A stretch of 64,000 bases of DNA, from the NCBI RefSeq assembly GCF_901000735.1, contig NC_081545.1, positions 15,770,963 through 15,834,962 on the forward strand. The letters run 5' to 3'. The stretch comes from Corylus avellana (lineage: Eukaryota > Streptophyta > Magnoliopsida > Fagales > Betulaceae). How positions within the stretch are numbered: the first letter of the stretch is position 1; each line of letters starts with the position of its first letter. The notes below the pieces were generated by a model that was not told where the DNA came from, made no database searches, and saw nothing but the letters and a program-made list of their open reading frames with translations. This document shows positions 22,390-33,974 of the stretch, piece by piece. The position numbers and the translations under genes are program-made.

Positions 22390-24385
22390 TAGGGTGTACA
22401 ATCGGTTTAGACAGTTATTCAATTTTAAATAACCACAACTGCTAGGCTAGTTGCGGTTAACCTCAACTAGTGGTTATGCAGTTATTGAAGACTGGTTATA
22501 AACTAGTTTTCATAAATAATATTATCATTTTTTTCTTTAATATAAAACTTCAAATTTATTAGTTTGAAGGAGAAACAATGTTAATATTTCATAATATATT
22601 GTTAATTCAAACTACTAAAGTATTAATCCCATTATTTATTTGTGATTTATCTCAAATGTGATCCGAGAATTTCAGCTATGAGTACGATGTTATATAATAA
22701 GAAGTCTCTCATATACATTGTTGTATTTTAGTGACAATAACTATTTGATTCATAATTATTTATGTGAAATTGACATAAAGTCCTATGTAGTAAAATGTTG
22801 GAAATCCTAAGTAGTATATATGTTAATTCAAAATTCAAAACAACTACAAATCCCTCTAACCCTTATGTTTTAGATTTGGTTTCATGATGATTGGCATTCT
22901 AATAAGGTTTGTGTGTCTGTGTTGCATGTACGTCTCCTTTAGTTACAGAAGCAGAAGGTGGTGAGAAAGTGGGTAGAGAAGTGATCGATGAGAATGATGA
23001 AGCTTATAATAATTGAATTTCACTACGTTATCTTTTTACTCCATTATTAAAGAATTAAATGAATTAAATAATAATAAATAGCAAAAAGAAAATGTTACTT
23101 TGTGCTCTACTTCACTCTCCCTTATCTGCTAAAGAAGTATGTACAGTAGTTCGGAGTTTAAATAATTTGTGTCATTGACTCATCGTTGAGTCATGGGTCA
23201 TTGAGAGTAGATGAAAAAGACGATCAACAGAGGGTGTTTTGGGATTGTTTATTGTGTTGTAATGTTACAAACAATCTTTGCTTGAAATAGTTTTTTACGA
23301 TTTAAGATTAAGATATGTTTATGAGCTTTTACAAATTGTTGGATTTTGTTTTGACCGTTGGGGTTATTAAACTTCTTTACAAATCATTGATTTTGTTTAA
23401 CTATTTGGAGATATTGCTATTGAATTTTGTCTTGACCGTTTGGTCATTATACATTGATTTTCTAACATGTTGACCAATGGTCATAAACCAATTTCAAGGC
23501 TTTTGGATTCTCTTCAAATATAGAAATAATATTACCTAACATTTACGCATATAAAAAGAAGTCCATCAAAGTGCACTATTCATATATATTTTGATATACA
23601 CTTTTCTATTAAGAAAAACCCGTTCCATATACCAAGTGCAAGGTCCACCTATTGTCTTCTCCAATTCATTCGGATCTTTTGCAATTAAACAATTAATGTT
23701 TTCTCTTTGCCGCTTTTTATCAATTTGATAAAAAGGGTTGTTCTAATAGTCTCCATTATTGAAAGTGCGTCCTTAACGAAAGTAGACACTATAATCTAAT
23801 CCTGGAAGGTTGCATGTCAAGAGATCCGATCACACCGAGTTATATACTCCGGAAAGCACGAATCAACTTTTAAGAACAACGCTCTTGTGTGTTCTAATAG
23901 TTTTCATCTCTTGTAATTTATATATTTTATTGTTAATTTTCAGGTTTGTATTTTTTTATTTCAATAAGAATTTTATGCATCATCCAAAATTATTTCCAAC
24001 ATATTGTAAAGATCATCTTAGAAGCATCAGAAAAGAAAAAGAAGATTAGAAGAATTTGTAGCTAATACAAAAAAAATTGGGGAGTGATCTAATGACTGGA
24101 GTTTGTAGTCTAAGTAGTGGAGAGGATGCAATGTATATATAAATGCAAATGATTGTTCAAAAGAGTTGCCCTCAGAAATTCAATTGAAAAAGAAAAGGTT
24201 GAAGATAGTGGGCTTGGCTAAGGTTTTTATGTAATTTTATCAAAATTATATATATATTGGTTATCTTGATTTATAAATGCCTATAACTTGTAACCGCAAT
24301 TGGATAAATCAGCTTAAGCAATTATTCAGTTGGTTATGCGGATATCTAGTTAGCGATTAATAACCGCCCCGCTTATACACACCTA
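22390..24385. mobile_element. Non-autonomous hAT element carrying a solo LTR
   Basis: Ends: TAGGGTGTACAATCGG at the left, and at the right CCGCTTATACACACCTA (inverted TAGGTGTGTATAAGCGG). Flanks CCTAGCAC (22382-22389) and CTTAGCAC (24386-24393) agree in 7 of 8 bases, the hAT duplication length. Subterminal GGTTAT/AACCGC words are present at both ends. There is no transposase frame. A 747-bp solo LTR with its own 5-bp duplication lies inside. Confidence 0.82.
23255..24001 (+). repeat. Solo LTR (747 bp) inside the hAT element
   Basis: Begins TGTTGTAATGTTACAAAC and ends TTATTTCCAACA. It is flanked by perfect TATTG duplications (23250-23254, 24002-24006). It is a diverged relative of the LTRs at 40802-41606 and 55751-56553 (shared GTGCGTCCTTAACGAA, TCTAATCCT, GAGTTATA, GGACAATGCTCTTG-like words). 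It arises when the two LTRs of one element recombine and remove the interior. Confidence 0.9.
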
Positions 24386-24895
24386 CTTAGCACCGAGCGT
24401 TCGGCATAGTACAGCCGAACATTCACTTAAAACCCAATACCATTAGTGCAATAGCACACCTCAAACATTCGACATCGGGCAGTATTGAGAAAAAAACACC
24501 TCAGTCTTATTCTCAACTTTTGGACGCTTATAAATACCCTTCCCCTTTGCCCGAGATCCTATTTCCCCAAATTCTAGTCAGTTTTCTTCCCGAGTGAGTG
24601 TGATGGAGTACCTTGTTGGAGGATGAGTCTTCTTAGTCTTTTCACTTTAATACTGCTTAACAATGGATTAGTAGATTGATGATGTTAGACGTGTCTTTTA
24701 ATGCATGAGTGCATTAATGTGATTTAGGATTCTATTAGAGATCATGTTAAAACTTTAGGACATGTTTAAATGAGGTTTTGCTAATTTTTTTGTTCGGAAT
24801 GGGTTTCTACACAGCGCGGGATGTTTGTAGCAAATATTATTTTTTCTAAAATGCAATTTTTACATTATCATAGCAAAATACTTTTTTTTTTTTAG

Positions 24896-25085
24896 TAATG
24901 TTATTTAATAAACTCTTATACAACTGTTATACAACTATAATGATGTGGCAATAAAAAATAATATTTGAATCAATAAGGGTTTGTAAAACGAAAAATAAAA
25001 ATAAAAAAAATAAATAAAAAATCAATGATTAATATTTATTGCCACATCATCGTAGTTGTATAAGAGTATGAAAATCTCTTAATTT
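24896..25085. mobile_element. MITE about 200 bp upstream of the MBF1 start codon
   Basis: The left arm ACTCTTATACAACT...AATGATGTGGCAATAAA pairs with the right arm TTTATTGCCACATCATC...AGTTGTATAAGAGT. The loop is AT-rich. It has no coding capacity. Its position puts it in the likely MBF1 promoter. Confidence 0.8.
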
Positions 25086-25148
25086 TGTTTTTTTATTTTT
25101 TATTGAAATTATGATAAAATGTAACCTAGACCGTGCTGCGCAAGCCTG

Positions 25149-25190
<42 letters not shown>
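25149..25190. repeat. (CT)n(TA)n tract in the MBF1 promoter/5' leader
   Basis: A CT run of about 14 bases followed by about 28 bases of TA, ending some 90 bases before the ATG. The TA run could serve as a TATA element and the CT run as a pyrimidine-rich initiator. That role is inference. Confidence 0.75.
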
Positions 25191-25193
<3 letters not shown>

Positions 25194-25282
25194 CATCCTC
25201 ATCCGTTTCTTAAAAGACCTACATACAAGAGCGCACGCAACAAGTAAAGCCAAAGCACAGAGAAAGGCAGAAAGACGAACAA

Positions 25283-27973
25283 ATGTCAGGAGTCGGACCG
25301 ATCTCGCAGGACTGGGAACCGGTGGTAATCCGCAAGAAGGCCCCCAACGCCGCAGCCAAGAAGGATGAGAAAGCCGTCAACGCCGCTCGCCGCTCCGGCG
25401 CCGAGATCGAAACCATCAAAAAATGTCTGTATTTCTCTTTATAGCCCCCGAAACAAATCGTTCTCTCTCTATTATAGTTAGGGTTTATTTTTTATTTTAT
25501 TTTTCTAAGCAAATTAGGAAAGGGAACAGGGAACAAATGTTAGGGTTTCTTTTACACCCGTACTTTGATTGTGCTTGTTAGTGAAATTCTCAATAATTCT
25601 GTTCATCGGACATCGTTGGTCCGGTTATTTTCATATATTTATTTATTTTAGCATTGAGTTCATAAAACCGTGTGTGCTTGGAACAAACATAGCGTGTTAA
25701 TTGTGGGATTCTTCGTATAAATGTAGGGTTTTTTTTTTTTTTTTTTTAATCTGCTTGTGCGCACGCGAGAGCGTGTTCGATTAGATAAAGCTGCATCTCC
25801 TTTGAATTTTAAGACGAATACACAGAAATGGGTCTGTCTTATGACTGTATGATAATCAATTGGTTCTTGAAGTTCTTTTTATCTTATGTTTTTAGCACGT
25901 TGTTGATATCTTTTCAACATTTTGATTCTAATGGTTATTTCCTTGTATTTTGCAGCTACTGCTGGGACAAACAAAGCTGCCTCTAGCAGCACTTCGCTAA
26001 ACACGAGGAAGCTGGATGAGGAAACCGAGAACCTTGCTCGTAAGTACATTTGGCTTTCGGATTAATGGACATTGATATGGGTCTATTAATATGTTATGTT
26101 GTTCATTTGAGGAAAGATCTATGGACATTATATCGGATTTTCTGGAAGTATTAAGCATTAATTTTTAAGAGTCTTTGGAAGTCTTTACTGTGTAATACTT
26201 CGTTTTCTTAAAAAAATACATTGAAAATTTTGGTCTTATTCATGGCGCATATGTATGGTTAGTGATTCTTCCACAGTAAAGACTCTGTTTACTTCCAAAT
26301 ATACTGAAAATTTGTCTTATTCATGGCACATATGTATGTTTAGTGATGCATCCATTTATATTAGGCAATTATATTCTTCTTTGAGTTTATGGTCTAGTTT
26401 AATGACATTTTCTGCTATACATATACTGTTCAAGTTTTGTTTCCTCATTCATGAAACGATGAATTACCTATGCTAAATGGTTCTTGGTTGTGGTTGGCTT
26501 TTGTTCTTGCCAGTATAATACATGTTAAATTCTTTTGCATACTGGGTTGTGTTATTCTTCCCCAAAACTTCGTCTCCCTATTTTTGTTTTTTCTTTGTTG
26601 TACCCTTGTGCTTTAAATTGTTTAATGGATTAGAGTTTTATATAATTTTGCTAAGGACTTTACAAGGAGATGGTTACATGGGACAAGAAGCGCTGGTACC
26701 AAGTTGATGTAGCTCTAATACCAAATCTGATGTAAGACAGCAGCACAGAGATGTTTGTCTACATTTAATTTGGGTAAATCTCAGGGAAAATATTGTGGCT
26801 TTGAAGTTCTGAAGGATAGGAACAGGAAGTAGAGGGTTTGTGGTTCAAACCTCAAATTGTGTTAGGAATTACTGTATTTTGAAGAGTCTTAATGAGCTGG
26901 AAGCATTTGAAGGGAATTATATGGTTGTTTGGGTTAGAATTTGTGGGAGAAAAGGATGGAAAATTCTGTTGGTTAAGAGTTAATTATGAAGTAACATGAT
27001 GGATAAGTTTTGGAGCTCAAAATCGGTTAGGAAAGAAAGAAAATCAGATCTGGTTTGGTCTGTGAACGGTTAATTGGAAACTGTAGCCAGATTTGGTTTT
27101 ATGGGTTTTGAGGCTACTAAAGGCGTGACTTATGTTAGGGTTTTATCTTATGGATTTTAGATGTATAAGGGTGAGAAATCAAGGTTAGAAGATTGTAGGA
27201 TTCAAAAGCTGGATGAGTTGGAAATTTAAAAAAGAAAAGAAGAAACAGATAAATTTTGAGCATTGCACCTAATTTTCCTGAGCATTACCCTAAGATTCTT
27301 CCACACCACACCTCAGGAAAGGATTACATCACACAAGCTTTGACTAAATTGCTGCAAAATTATATTAAAACTATTTTTTTGTTGAATTGAAAAGATTACA
27401 TTCATATAAATAGACAACTAGTAATCCTAACCCTAAAAAGACTTCGACCCCATGAGCTGTTACTATTAAACCAAACTAATTATCTATTAAAAACTCACAA
27501 ATAAAAATAGGAGCCTAATAGCATAAGAAACCCATAAAAGAACAGAATGGAATATAACCAAATGGACCCAACCCAAGCACAACCCATAACTAGAAAAGAT
27601 TACTCAGTTGATTTTTTTATTTTTTTTTATTTTTCCTTTGTGTTTTTATACTGGCTAATTTGTTATATTTTTTATTATTGTGTCTCATATCCATCTCTGT
27701 CCTCTCTCGCTTCCTACAAGAACCCTGCATTGTGCTTGAACTCTTGCTGCATTTGTTTCTTCCAAGTAATTGTGAATTGGGTTGATTCTGCAAAATGCCT
27801 TTTTTCCGTTGCTTAGAATGTCTCCTCATGTATATTCTAATATGAGTTTCTGCTTATATGTAATCTGACATTGTGACTGAGCGTAGATGAGCGTGTACCA
27901 ACTGAGCTAAAGAAAGCTATTACACAAGCTCGAGCAGAAAAGAAGCTTACACAGGCTCAACTTGCTCAAGTAA

Positions 27974-28012
<39 letters not shown>

Positions 28013-28195
28013 CGGTCTCTCTCTCTCTCTCTCCATATTTTGACCTGCTTCATGACATCCATTACGCTTTTGTAGCTGATTAATGAGAAGCCTCAAGTCA
28101 TCCAGGAGTATGAATCTGGTAAAGCTATTCCCAATCAACAGATCATTACCAAGCTGGAGAGGGCTCTTGGAGCTAAACTGCGTGGAAAGAAATAA
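25283..28195 (+). CDS. MBF1: Multiprotein bridging factor 1 (MBF1), four exons
   Basis: MBF1 is a small nuclear/cytosolic coactivator that bridges TBP and bZIP-type activators; plant members act in stress responses. Exons: 25283-25424, 25956-26039, 27887-27969, 28076-28195. All introns are GT-AG and the sum is 429 bases, i.e. 142 residues plus TAA, the same length as Arabidopsis MBF1a/b as I recall it. The N-terminal domain begins [19 protein letters not shown], with a lysine/alanine-rich linker. The Cro/C1-type helix-turn-helix is spread over exons 3-4 ([20 protein letters not shown], then [19 protein letters not shown]), and the protein ends LRGKK. The ATG is the first in frame and fits the conserved N terminus. 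Intron 2 is long (1.85 kb) and seems to hold an LTR fragment; intron 3 holds a CT microsatellite. A MITE lies upstream. The gene appears intact. Confidence 0.97.
26711..27560 (-). repeat. Possible solo LTR with primer-binding-site stub in MBF1 intron 2
   Basis: The minus strand at 26711-26724 reads TGGTATTAGAGCTA, close to the Copia primer-binding consensus. The sequence beyond it (from 26728) ends/begins with TGATGTAAG and includes a CTATTTATATGAATG TATA-like motif near 27400-27420. The outer edge near 27540-27560 is uncertain and no duplication was fixed. Confidence 0.45.
27976..28033. repeat. (CT)n microsatellite in MBF1 intron 3
   Basis: Two CT runs separated by GGTCGGT, filling about half of the 106-bp intron and forming part of the region upstream of the acceptor. 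Confidence 0.9.
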
Positions 28196-28376
28196 AAAGG
28201 AGCCTTGGAAACAAAAGAAGGAATCTTGTTGCTTTTATGTTGAACTGATGTTGCACATTGATCTGCAGTTAGGTAAATTGTCTGTAATCAAGCAGTGGCT
28301 ACTTATGGTCTTTCTGTAAGATAACTCTTTGGTATGATGGCTCCTGTGACGGGTTCAGCTTACCTGGTCTGAAATG

Positions 28377-28382
28377 AATAAA
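28377..28382 (+). terminator. MBF1 poly(A) signal AATAAA
   Basis: AATAAA lies 182 bases after the stop codon and is followed by a GT-rich stretch (GTTGTGTGTGTTCC). Both are typical of a 3' end. Confidence 0.65.
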
Positions 28383-28489
28383 GTTGTGTGTGTTCCTGTC
28401 TGCGTACCCCAAAACTAAACTCACACATACGGATTTGCTGTACTTTATTTAAGAAATAATGGACTGTCTAGATTATGGCAGCAAAAGGT

Positions 28490-29079
28490 AACTTGCAATG
28501 GCTGGTTTGAACCATTTTGTGGTGAGAGGGGTGGGTTGACCACTCCTAATGGCTGGCTGGTTTGAAGGTGGCCAAAGGAGTGGTCAGCCACCCTACAGGT
28601 TGGCTTGAATGGTCAAAGAGGTAATTTGGCCACTCCTAACGATTATTCAAGTTATTTGCACGTTATTCGTGTTGTTTACTAGTTTTTTCTTCCTTTTTTC
28701 TCATGTGTCGTGATCTGGGTCGTCCATTTTATATTAACGACCTAGATAAAAATTTTGTACTAGGTGGATGGCCATCAATGTGTGCTGCATTTGTCTTTTC
28801 TTCTCCTCTTTTATTTTATTATTTTATTTTTTTAATTAAAAAAAGAAGTAATTTGATAAGGAAGAGTGAATAAGATCTATAAGCTTATAAGCTTAGAGGA
28901 TTCACAACCGACAAATGTTTAGCTAAATGATCACCTTTTATTTATTTTAGCTATCTATTTTTTTAAAGCATTTATATTTGACTCAACATTTTAGTTATTA
29001 ATTTTCACTTTTTTATTTAAAATATTATTTATTTATTTACTTTCTTTATTCCTAAAGAAGAGAGAACAATATTAAATCC

Positions 29080-29111
<32 letters not shown>

Positions 29112-29174
29112 CATGTATGCATTGTTGAGTTACGCAAACGTTTGGTTACTTTGTTGAGTTGGATATAGAGGAGT
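28490..29174. other. Spacer with a GGTGGC-type block, no gene
   Basis: 28490-28640 repeats GGCTGGTTTGAA, GGTGGCC and TGGCCACTCCT words, related to other GGTGGC modules in the window. The rest is AT-rich with an (ATT)n run at about 29081-29110. No gene is visible. Confidence 0.55.
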
Positions 29175-29348
29175 AATGCTACTAGATTCTCTTGTGTTCC
29201 TTTTGAGTCACTTCAAAAATGATGTGACTATTAAAATCACTATTGGGCTTATGATTGATCATTATTGGATTTTGATTAAATGATGATTTTAATAACACAT
29301 CATTCTTTGAGAGACTTAAGAGGGACACGATAAAAACTTTTAGAATTA
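29175..29348. mobile_element. MITE with about 65-bp inverted repeats
   Basis: The left arm TAATGCTACTAGATTC...ATGATGTGACTATTAAAATCA pairs with the right arm TGATTTTAATAACACATCATT...AGAATTA in reverse complement. There is a short central loop and no ORF. Target duplication not resolved. Confidence 0.75.
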
Positions 29349-29687
29349 CTTGATATATAGTGTTTTTATCTATATGGCTCAACAAAATAATCAAAAAGTT
29401 ATTTTATTGAGCAAGATGTGAGTGTTGTCTTTATAAAAGAGTTTAATTTCAAAAAGAGCTCGGTAAAAATATCAACATCACCCTTTTTCCATGTTTAACA
29501 TGCAAGTCACCCACAAATCTGAATTTCTTAGGATTTCCAATAAAGAGGATATAATTTGAGTTGGGGTGAGCCGTGGGTCAATGTCATGCTAATAGAGTAA
29601 GGGTGAAGTATGGATTTGCAGTTTAATAATTTTAATAATTTTTCTGTACAACATGCTTCTCCTAATTGTAGGACACTAGCTCCTACC

Positions 29688-29692
29688 AACTA
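29688..29692. repeat. Target-site duplication AACTA, left copy
   Basis: Matches 33966-33970. The uninterrupted sequence, CCTACCAACTACC, is seen at 47136-47148 in the other LARD copy. Confidence 0.88.
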
Positions 29693-30540
29693 TGAAAAAC
29701 GCTATGCCAACTTCAAAACCCCAATTAATGCGGAATTAACAATATTTAAATATAAGCAAACAATCATCAAAATAAGAATAATCACCCAAAATGATTTTGG
29801 TGACGAAGAGAAAACATTTTAGAAAACAATTTAAAAGTAAAACCTCTCCGGGGCAGCCAAACCCAAGAAATCACTATCAAAAGATTATCCAGAGATTACA
29901 GACACTAGAAACACTTACAACTCTTTGCAAGACATTGGCTCTGTAAGATCGACATGTCTACAACTCGTCTCTTTTCTCACAATCTTCTTCAACGTGATTC
30001 TCCTTTACCGGACTCTTCCGATAGACTTCTCAACCGTAAATTTATCAAAGGAATAACTCAAACTATACGAGATTCAATTTAACGCTCACCACATATGATC
30101 TCTTTTAGCATAGCTTCTGATGAATTATTTGGGAGTGAAAATTCGTACATCTCTTCTATAATGATGTATATATATCAATACATCAAACCCTAGACCTGGG
30201 CTCACTAAAAACACGTTTTTGAGCATAATAGGTACGGGGTGTACGGACAGGGTTAGTGCCTGTCCGGATAGAGCCTTGCGAGCAAAAACATGCTTGCTGA
30301 AATTGGTGTCCGGACAGCCTAGCAGTATGTCCGGACACCCCCTACAAAGGACATTTCGTCGGTCCTTGATCAACAGCTTCAATCGACGAGTGTTTGTTGT
30401 CCGATTGAGCTGAAATTTTGCAAAGACGTTCATGAATGAACGGTGGAGATTGGATTTTGAGCATTATATATCAGTGTTTGATCCCGTGGACAGTAGCCTC
30501 TGTATTTTGGAACCGAATTAAGCCAACACATATACTAACA
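29693..30540 (-). repeat. 3' LTR (minus orientation) of the nested Copia-type element
   Basis: 848 bp, TGAAAAACGCTATGCC to CACATATACTAACA. Closely similar to 33096-33965, including the GTCCGGACA repeats near 30240-30340. Confidence 0.9.
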
Positions 30541-32450
30541 AACTCCACATTTGGCAATTCGGTGACAAAAACCAAAATCTGAGCCAATCTCATCATCATC
30601 ATCTCCCCATGTTTACTCCCCTTTTTTGTCACAGAATGACAAAAAGTCTTCATGTTTCCTAAAACACTTCACAAAATACATCAAGGCATATGTAGAACAG
30701 GAATACATTAATAAAACTCATGATCACAAAAACAATGACATAAAATGCAAGATCATGAAGACACATCAGCAAAACTCCCCCTTAATGTATGAATCAATAA
30801 GAACAAGGGAAAAAAAATTTGCAAACAGGAGTATTCATAAGAAGAGTATATCCAATAAATGATAAAAAATTGCAGATTTAGGATAAACTCTTGTTGAATA
30901 AGCCAAAAATACCCAAAGCATACAAGAGTTTCAAAGGAGGAATAAGCAAAATCATTGTTGCAACTCATGGCATGCCATTATGTACCATCACTATTTATGC
31001 TATATGTGTTGTGTGTGATAAACCACAATCAAGAGCCAAGCAATGGACAAATAAATATTGACAAAAAAGGCACATTAAAACTTCCAAACCATATAAAAGA
31101 AATTCATAACTTGCTAGGTTAGAAGTCAAACCTTACTATGGCATAGTCACCCTCATCCAATACTCTTCCCCTTAGTCTTATCACAAAGCTCAAAGCTACA
31201 TCCGGAATTTTGATTTTGGATGAGCCAAGCACAAAAATAGACACAGTGAAAATTTCTTTTTTTTTTTTGGGAATATTTTGGCATTTTGCACATTTCACTT
31301 TAGATTTTTCTCTTTGAGAACGTGTCTTTCAGAATATTAAATACAAGATATAAGGGTTTGAGCTGGAATTTATAGGTTCTAGGTTCAACTAGCATTTGGT
31401 CAATTTTAACCTACAAATAAAATCCATCCTATGGATATGGTTTATCTAACACAACAAATTTGTCATGGATACATTCCTTCTTAAAGCTTAAGTGCATAGA
31501 GATAGAATAAATGAAATGTACCACAATAACACATACTTGAATGGATCAATGACAATTCATTATAAAGATAATCAACTCAAGCATGGTAAGTATATTCTAT
31601 AGGTACATAAATTAAGAGGATTTCCAATTAAGCAATTAAAGAGCATTTAAAGCATATAACCTCTTAACTTTTCAAACATCTTTGCAACAACAATACCTTT
31701 TTCAAAAATTTAATAACACAAATAAAACACAAAGAAGGACAGCAAAGAAAAACAACATGTTTGAATTGAGATTAGAACAGGCAATACATGAATGTCTTTT
31801 AGCATTAAAGTTTCATCACATCTTATAAGTCCCACTATAAAATAATGATTTGGTTTAATAACTACTTCTAGGTCTTCACAAGACATTACACATTCATGAA
31901 TGTTTTATTAGCAAGTAGACAAAAATCTTGATGCCTTTCAAAGATCATGATATATGAATTTCTTGAAAAGTCTTTTAGGAATTTGCCTCAAAACAACCAT
32001 GTATACACTCTTCACACAAAAAGTGTTACAACAATAACAATGCAATGCATAAACAAGAAAGAAAACAAAAAACAAAAATAAAAAAATAACATGCTCTGGG
32101 ATATTCAAAAATATGCAAATCAATCAATCCTAGGCATGTTATTGACTCACCTAAATTAATGTGAGATTACTACCACTCCCCCTCAATGGGTGAATGGTAT
32201 AATCCTTCCTAACCCACTCTTGAACAATCTTAGGACCAGATTTATAATGCACATAAGGTTTTAATTTAAAACAATTTCGTCGAATATGACCAACTATGCC
32301 ACAATGATGACAGGTGGGAACAAACCTTTAAGAATGTTGTCTTTTATGAGAAGGGATATATTTAGACTTTGATCTAGGCAAACCCGACTCTATATCACAT
32401 TTTTCTTTCTTAGGAGAAGCCGAGTTTTTCCAAAGTCTTTGATATTTAAA

Positions 32451-33026
32451 CTAAAGACAGTTTGGTTTGATGTGACCAATAATCCCACAATGGTGACATG
32501 TCGGAACAAACTTAACTTGAGTTTGTTTCTTAGAAGAAGTCTGCGATTTGGGCTTCATACAATTATTCAAACAAGAGGTTTTGCCCTTATCCAAACAGAT
32601 TGTATTAGCCTTGACTTCTTGAACATTTACATGCTTAACAAACAAGGTCTTTCTTTTAGATTTAGAAGCATGCGAAGTAAAGCAAACACCATTATCAACA
32701 GTCATACTATGCTTGTTATTCACACAGAAAAAACTTTTCAGATTATCACTAGAGAATTTTTGTGAGAGTTCTTTCAAATCATTCTCAAGTGATATATTCT
32801 TTTTAACAAGCACAGACATCTCAGAATTTAAAGAATCAATCAAGGCATGTGATTTACACAATTCATTCGCCAAAGAGTCTTTTTCCTGTTCCACAGTTTT
32901 AAAGTTCTTATAAATCTTTTTGTATTTGTAGGATAGTTGACTATACGCATTAGAGAGGATCTTGTACACATCGTCAAGATCATCAAAACCAAAAGAGTCA
33001 ATGACAAGGGACTGAGATGTATTCAT
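32451..33026 (-). pseudogene. gag-like protein with CCHC zinc knuckle
   Basis: 191 codons starting about 70 bases inside the 5' LTR in the element's own direction, which is the expected place for gag. Residues about 30-100 look coiled-coil (KKIYKNFKTVEQEKDSLANEL, heptad-like Leu/Ile). The C terminus holds CHHCGIIGHIKPNC, a C-x2-C-x4-H-x4-C knuckle. A stop follows at once. A second knuckle, CHHCGIVGHIRRNC, is encoded on the same strand near 32270-32320 and so is now separated. It probably packaged RNA. No cellular function. Confidence 0.8.
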
Positions 33027-33078
33027 AGTAAAAATAAGTCAAGGATCTCACTCAGGAATTTAAGCCAAGCAGAGTGAA

Positions 33079-33093
33079 CCCGCTCTGATACCA
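33079..33093 (-). promoter_or_regulatory. Primer-binding site of the nested Copia-type element
   Basis: The minus strand reads TGGTATCAGAGCGGG, the initiator-tRNA-Met site of plant Copia elements, two bases from the LTR. Confidence 0.88.
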
Positions 33094-33095
33094 AT

Positions 33096-33965
33096 TGAAA
33101 AACGCTATGCCGACTCCATAACCCCAATTAATGCGGAATTAACAATATTTAAATATAAGCAAACAATCATCAAAATAAGAACAATCACACAAAAGGATTT
33201 TGGTGACGAAGAGGAAACCTTTTAGAAAATAATTTAAAAGAAAAATCTCACCGGGGCAGCCAAACCTAGGAAATCATTATCGAAAGATTATCTAGAAATT
33301 ACAGACACTAGAAACACTTACAACCCTTTGCAAGACCTTAGCACTGTAAGATCGACAAGCTAACCTAAAACTCATCTCCTTGCTCACAATCTTCTTCAAC
33401 GTGATTCTCCTTTACCAGACATTTCCGATAGACTTCTCAACCGTAGATTTATCAAAGGAATAACTCAAACTCTAAGAGATTCAATTTAACACTCACCACA
33501 TATGATCTCTCTTAGCACAGCCTTTGGCAAACTCTCTGGGAGTGAAAATCCGTACCTCTCTTTTCTATAACGATCTATATATATCAGTACATCAAACCCT
33601 AGACCTAGGCTCACTAAAAACACGTTTTTGTGCATAATAGGTATGGGGTGTCCGGACAGGGTTAGTGCTTGTCCGAACAAGGACTTGCGAGCAAAAAACA
33701 TGCTTGCTGGAATTGGTGCCCGGACAACCTAGCAGCATGTCCGGACACCCCTGCAAAGGACATTCCATCGGTCCTTGATCAACAGCTTCGATCGATGAGT
33801 GTTTGTTGTCCGATTAAGCTGAAACTTTGCAAAGACGTTCATGAAACACTAGTCCACATTATGAACGGTGGAGATTGGATTCTGAGCATTGTATATCAGT
33901 GTTTGAGCCCGTGGACAGTAGCATCTGCATTTTAGAACCGAATTAAGCCAACACAAATACTAACA
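33096..33965 (-). repeat. 5' LTR (minus orientation) of the nested Copia-type element
   Basis: 870 bp, TGAAAAACGCTATGCC to CACAAATACTAACA. Flanked on the right by AACTA (33966-33970). Confidence 0.9.
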
Positions 33966-33974
33966 AACTACCAT

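Larger units (their letters stand above)
22190..24640 (+). repeat. Ty3-type LTR interrupted by a hAT element
   Basis: The first part (22190-22389) and second part (24386-24640) join around a duplicated CYTAGCAC. Both carry CGAACATT/GAACATTCG/GAGCGTTCGG words. The second part has a TATA motif, GCTTATAAATACCC, at about 24527-24540. It resembles the units at 11155 and 16938. Confidence 0.65.
29693..33965 (-). mobile_element. Non-autonomous Copia-type element nested in LARD copy 2
   Basis: It has two LTRs (29693-30540 and 33096-33965), AACTA duplications, an initiator-Met-type primer-binding site on the minus strand and about 2.55 kb of interior. The interior encodes only a gag-like protein with zinc knuckles. 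A purine run GACAAAAAAGGGGAG on the minus strand near 30612-30629 resembles the pre-LTR signature of SIRE/Maximus-type elements. No protease, integrase or RT is recognisable, so movement would need a helper element. Confidence 0.9.

Noticed and set aside
25219..25419. 66-codon minus-strand ORF at MBF1 exon 1
   Set aside because: Antisense of a well-supported coding exon.
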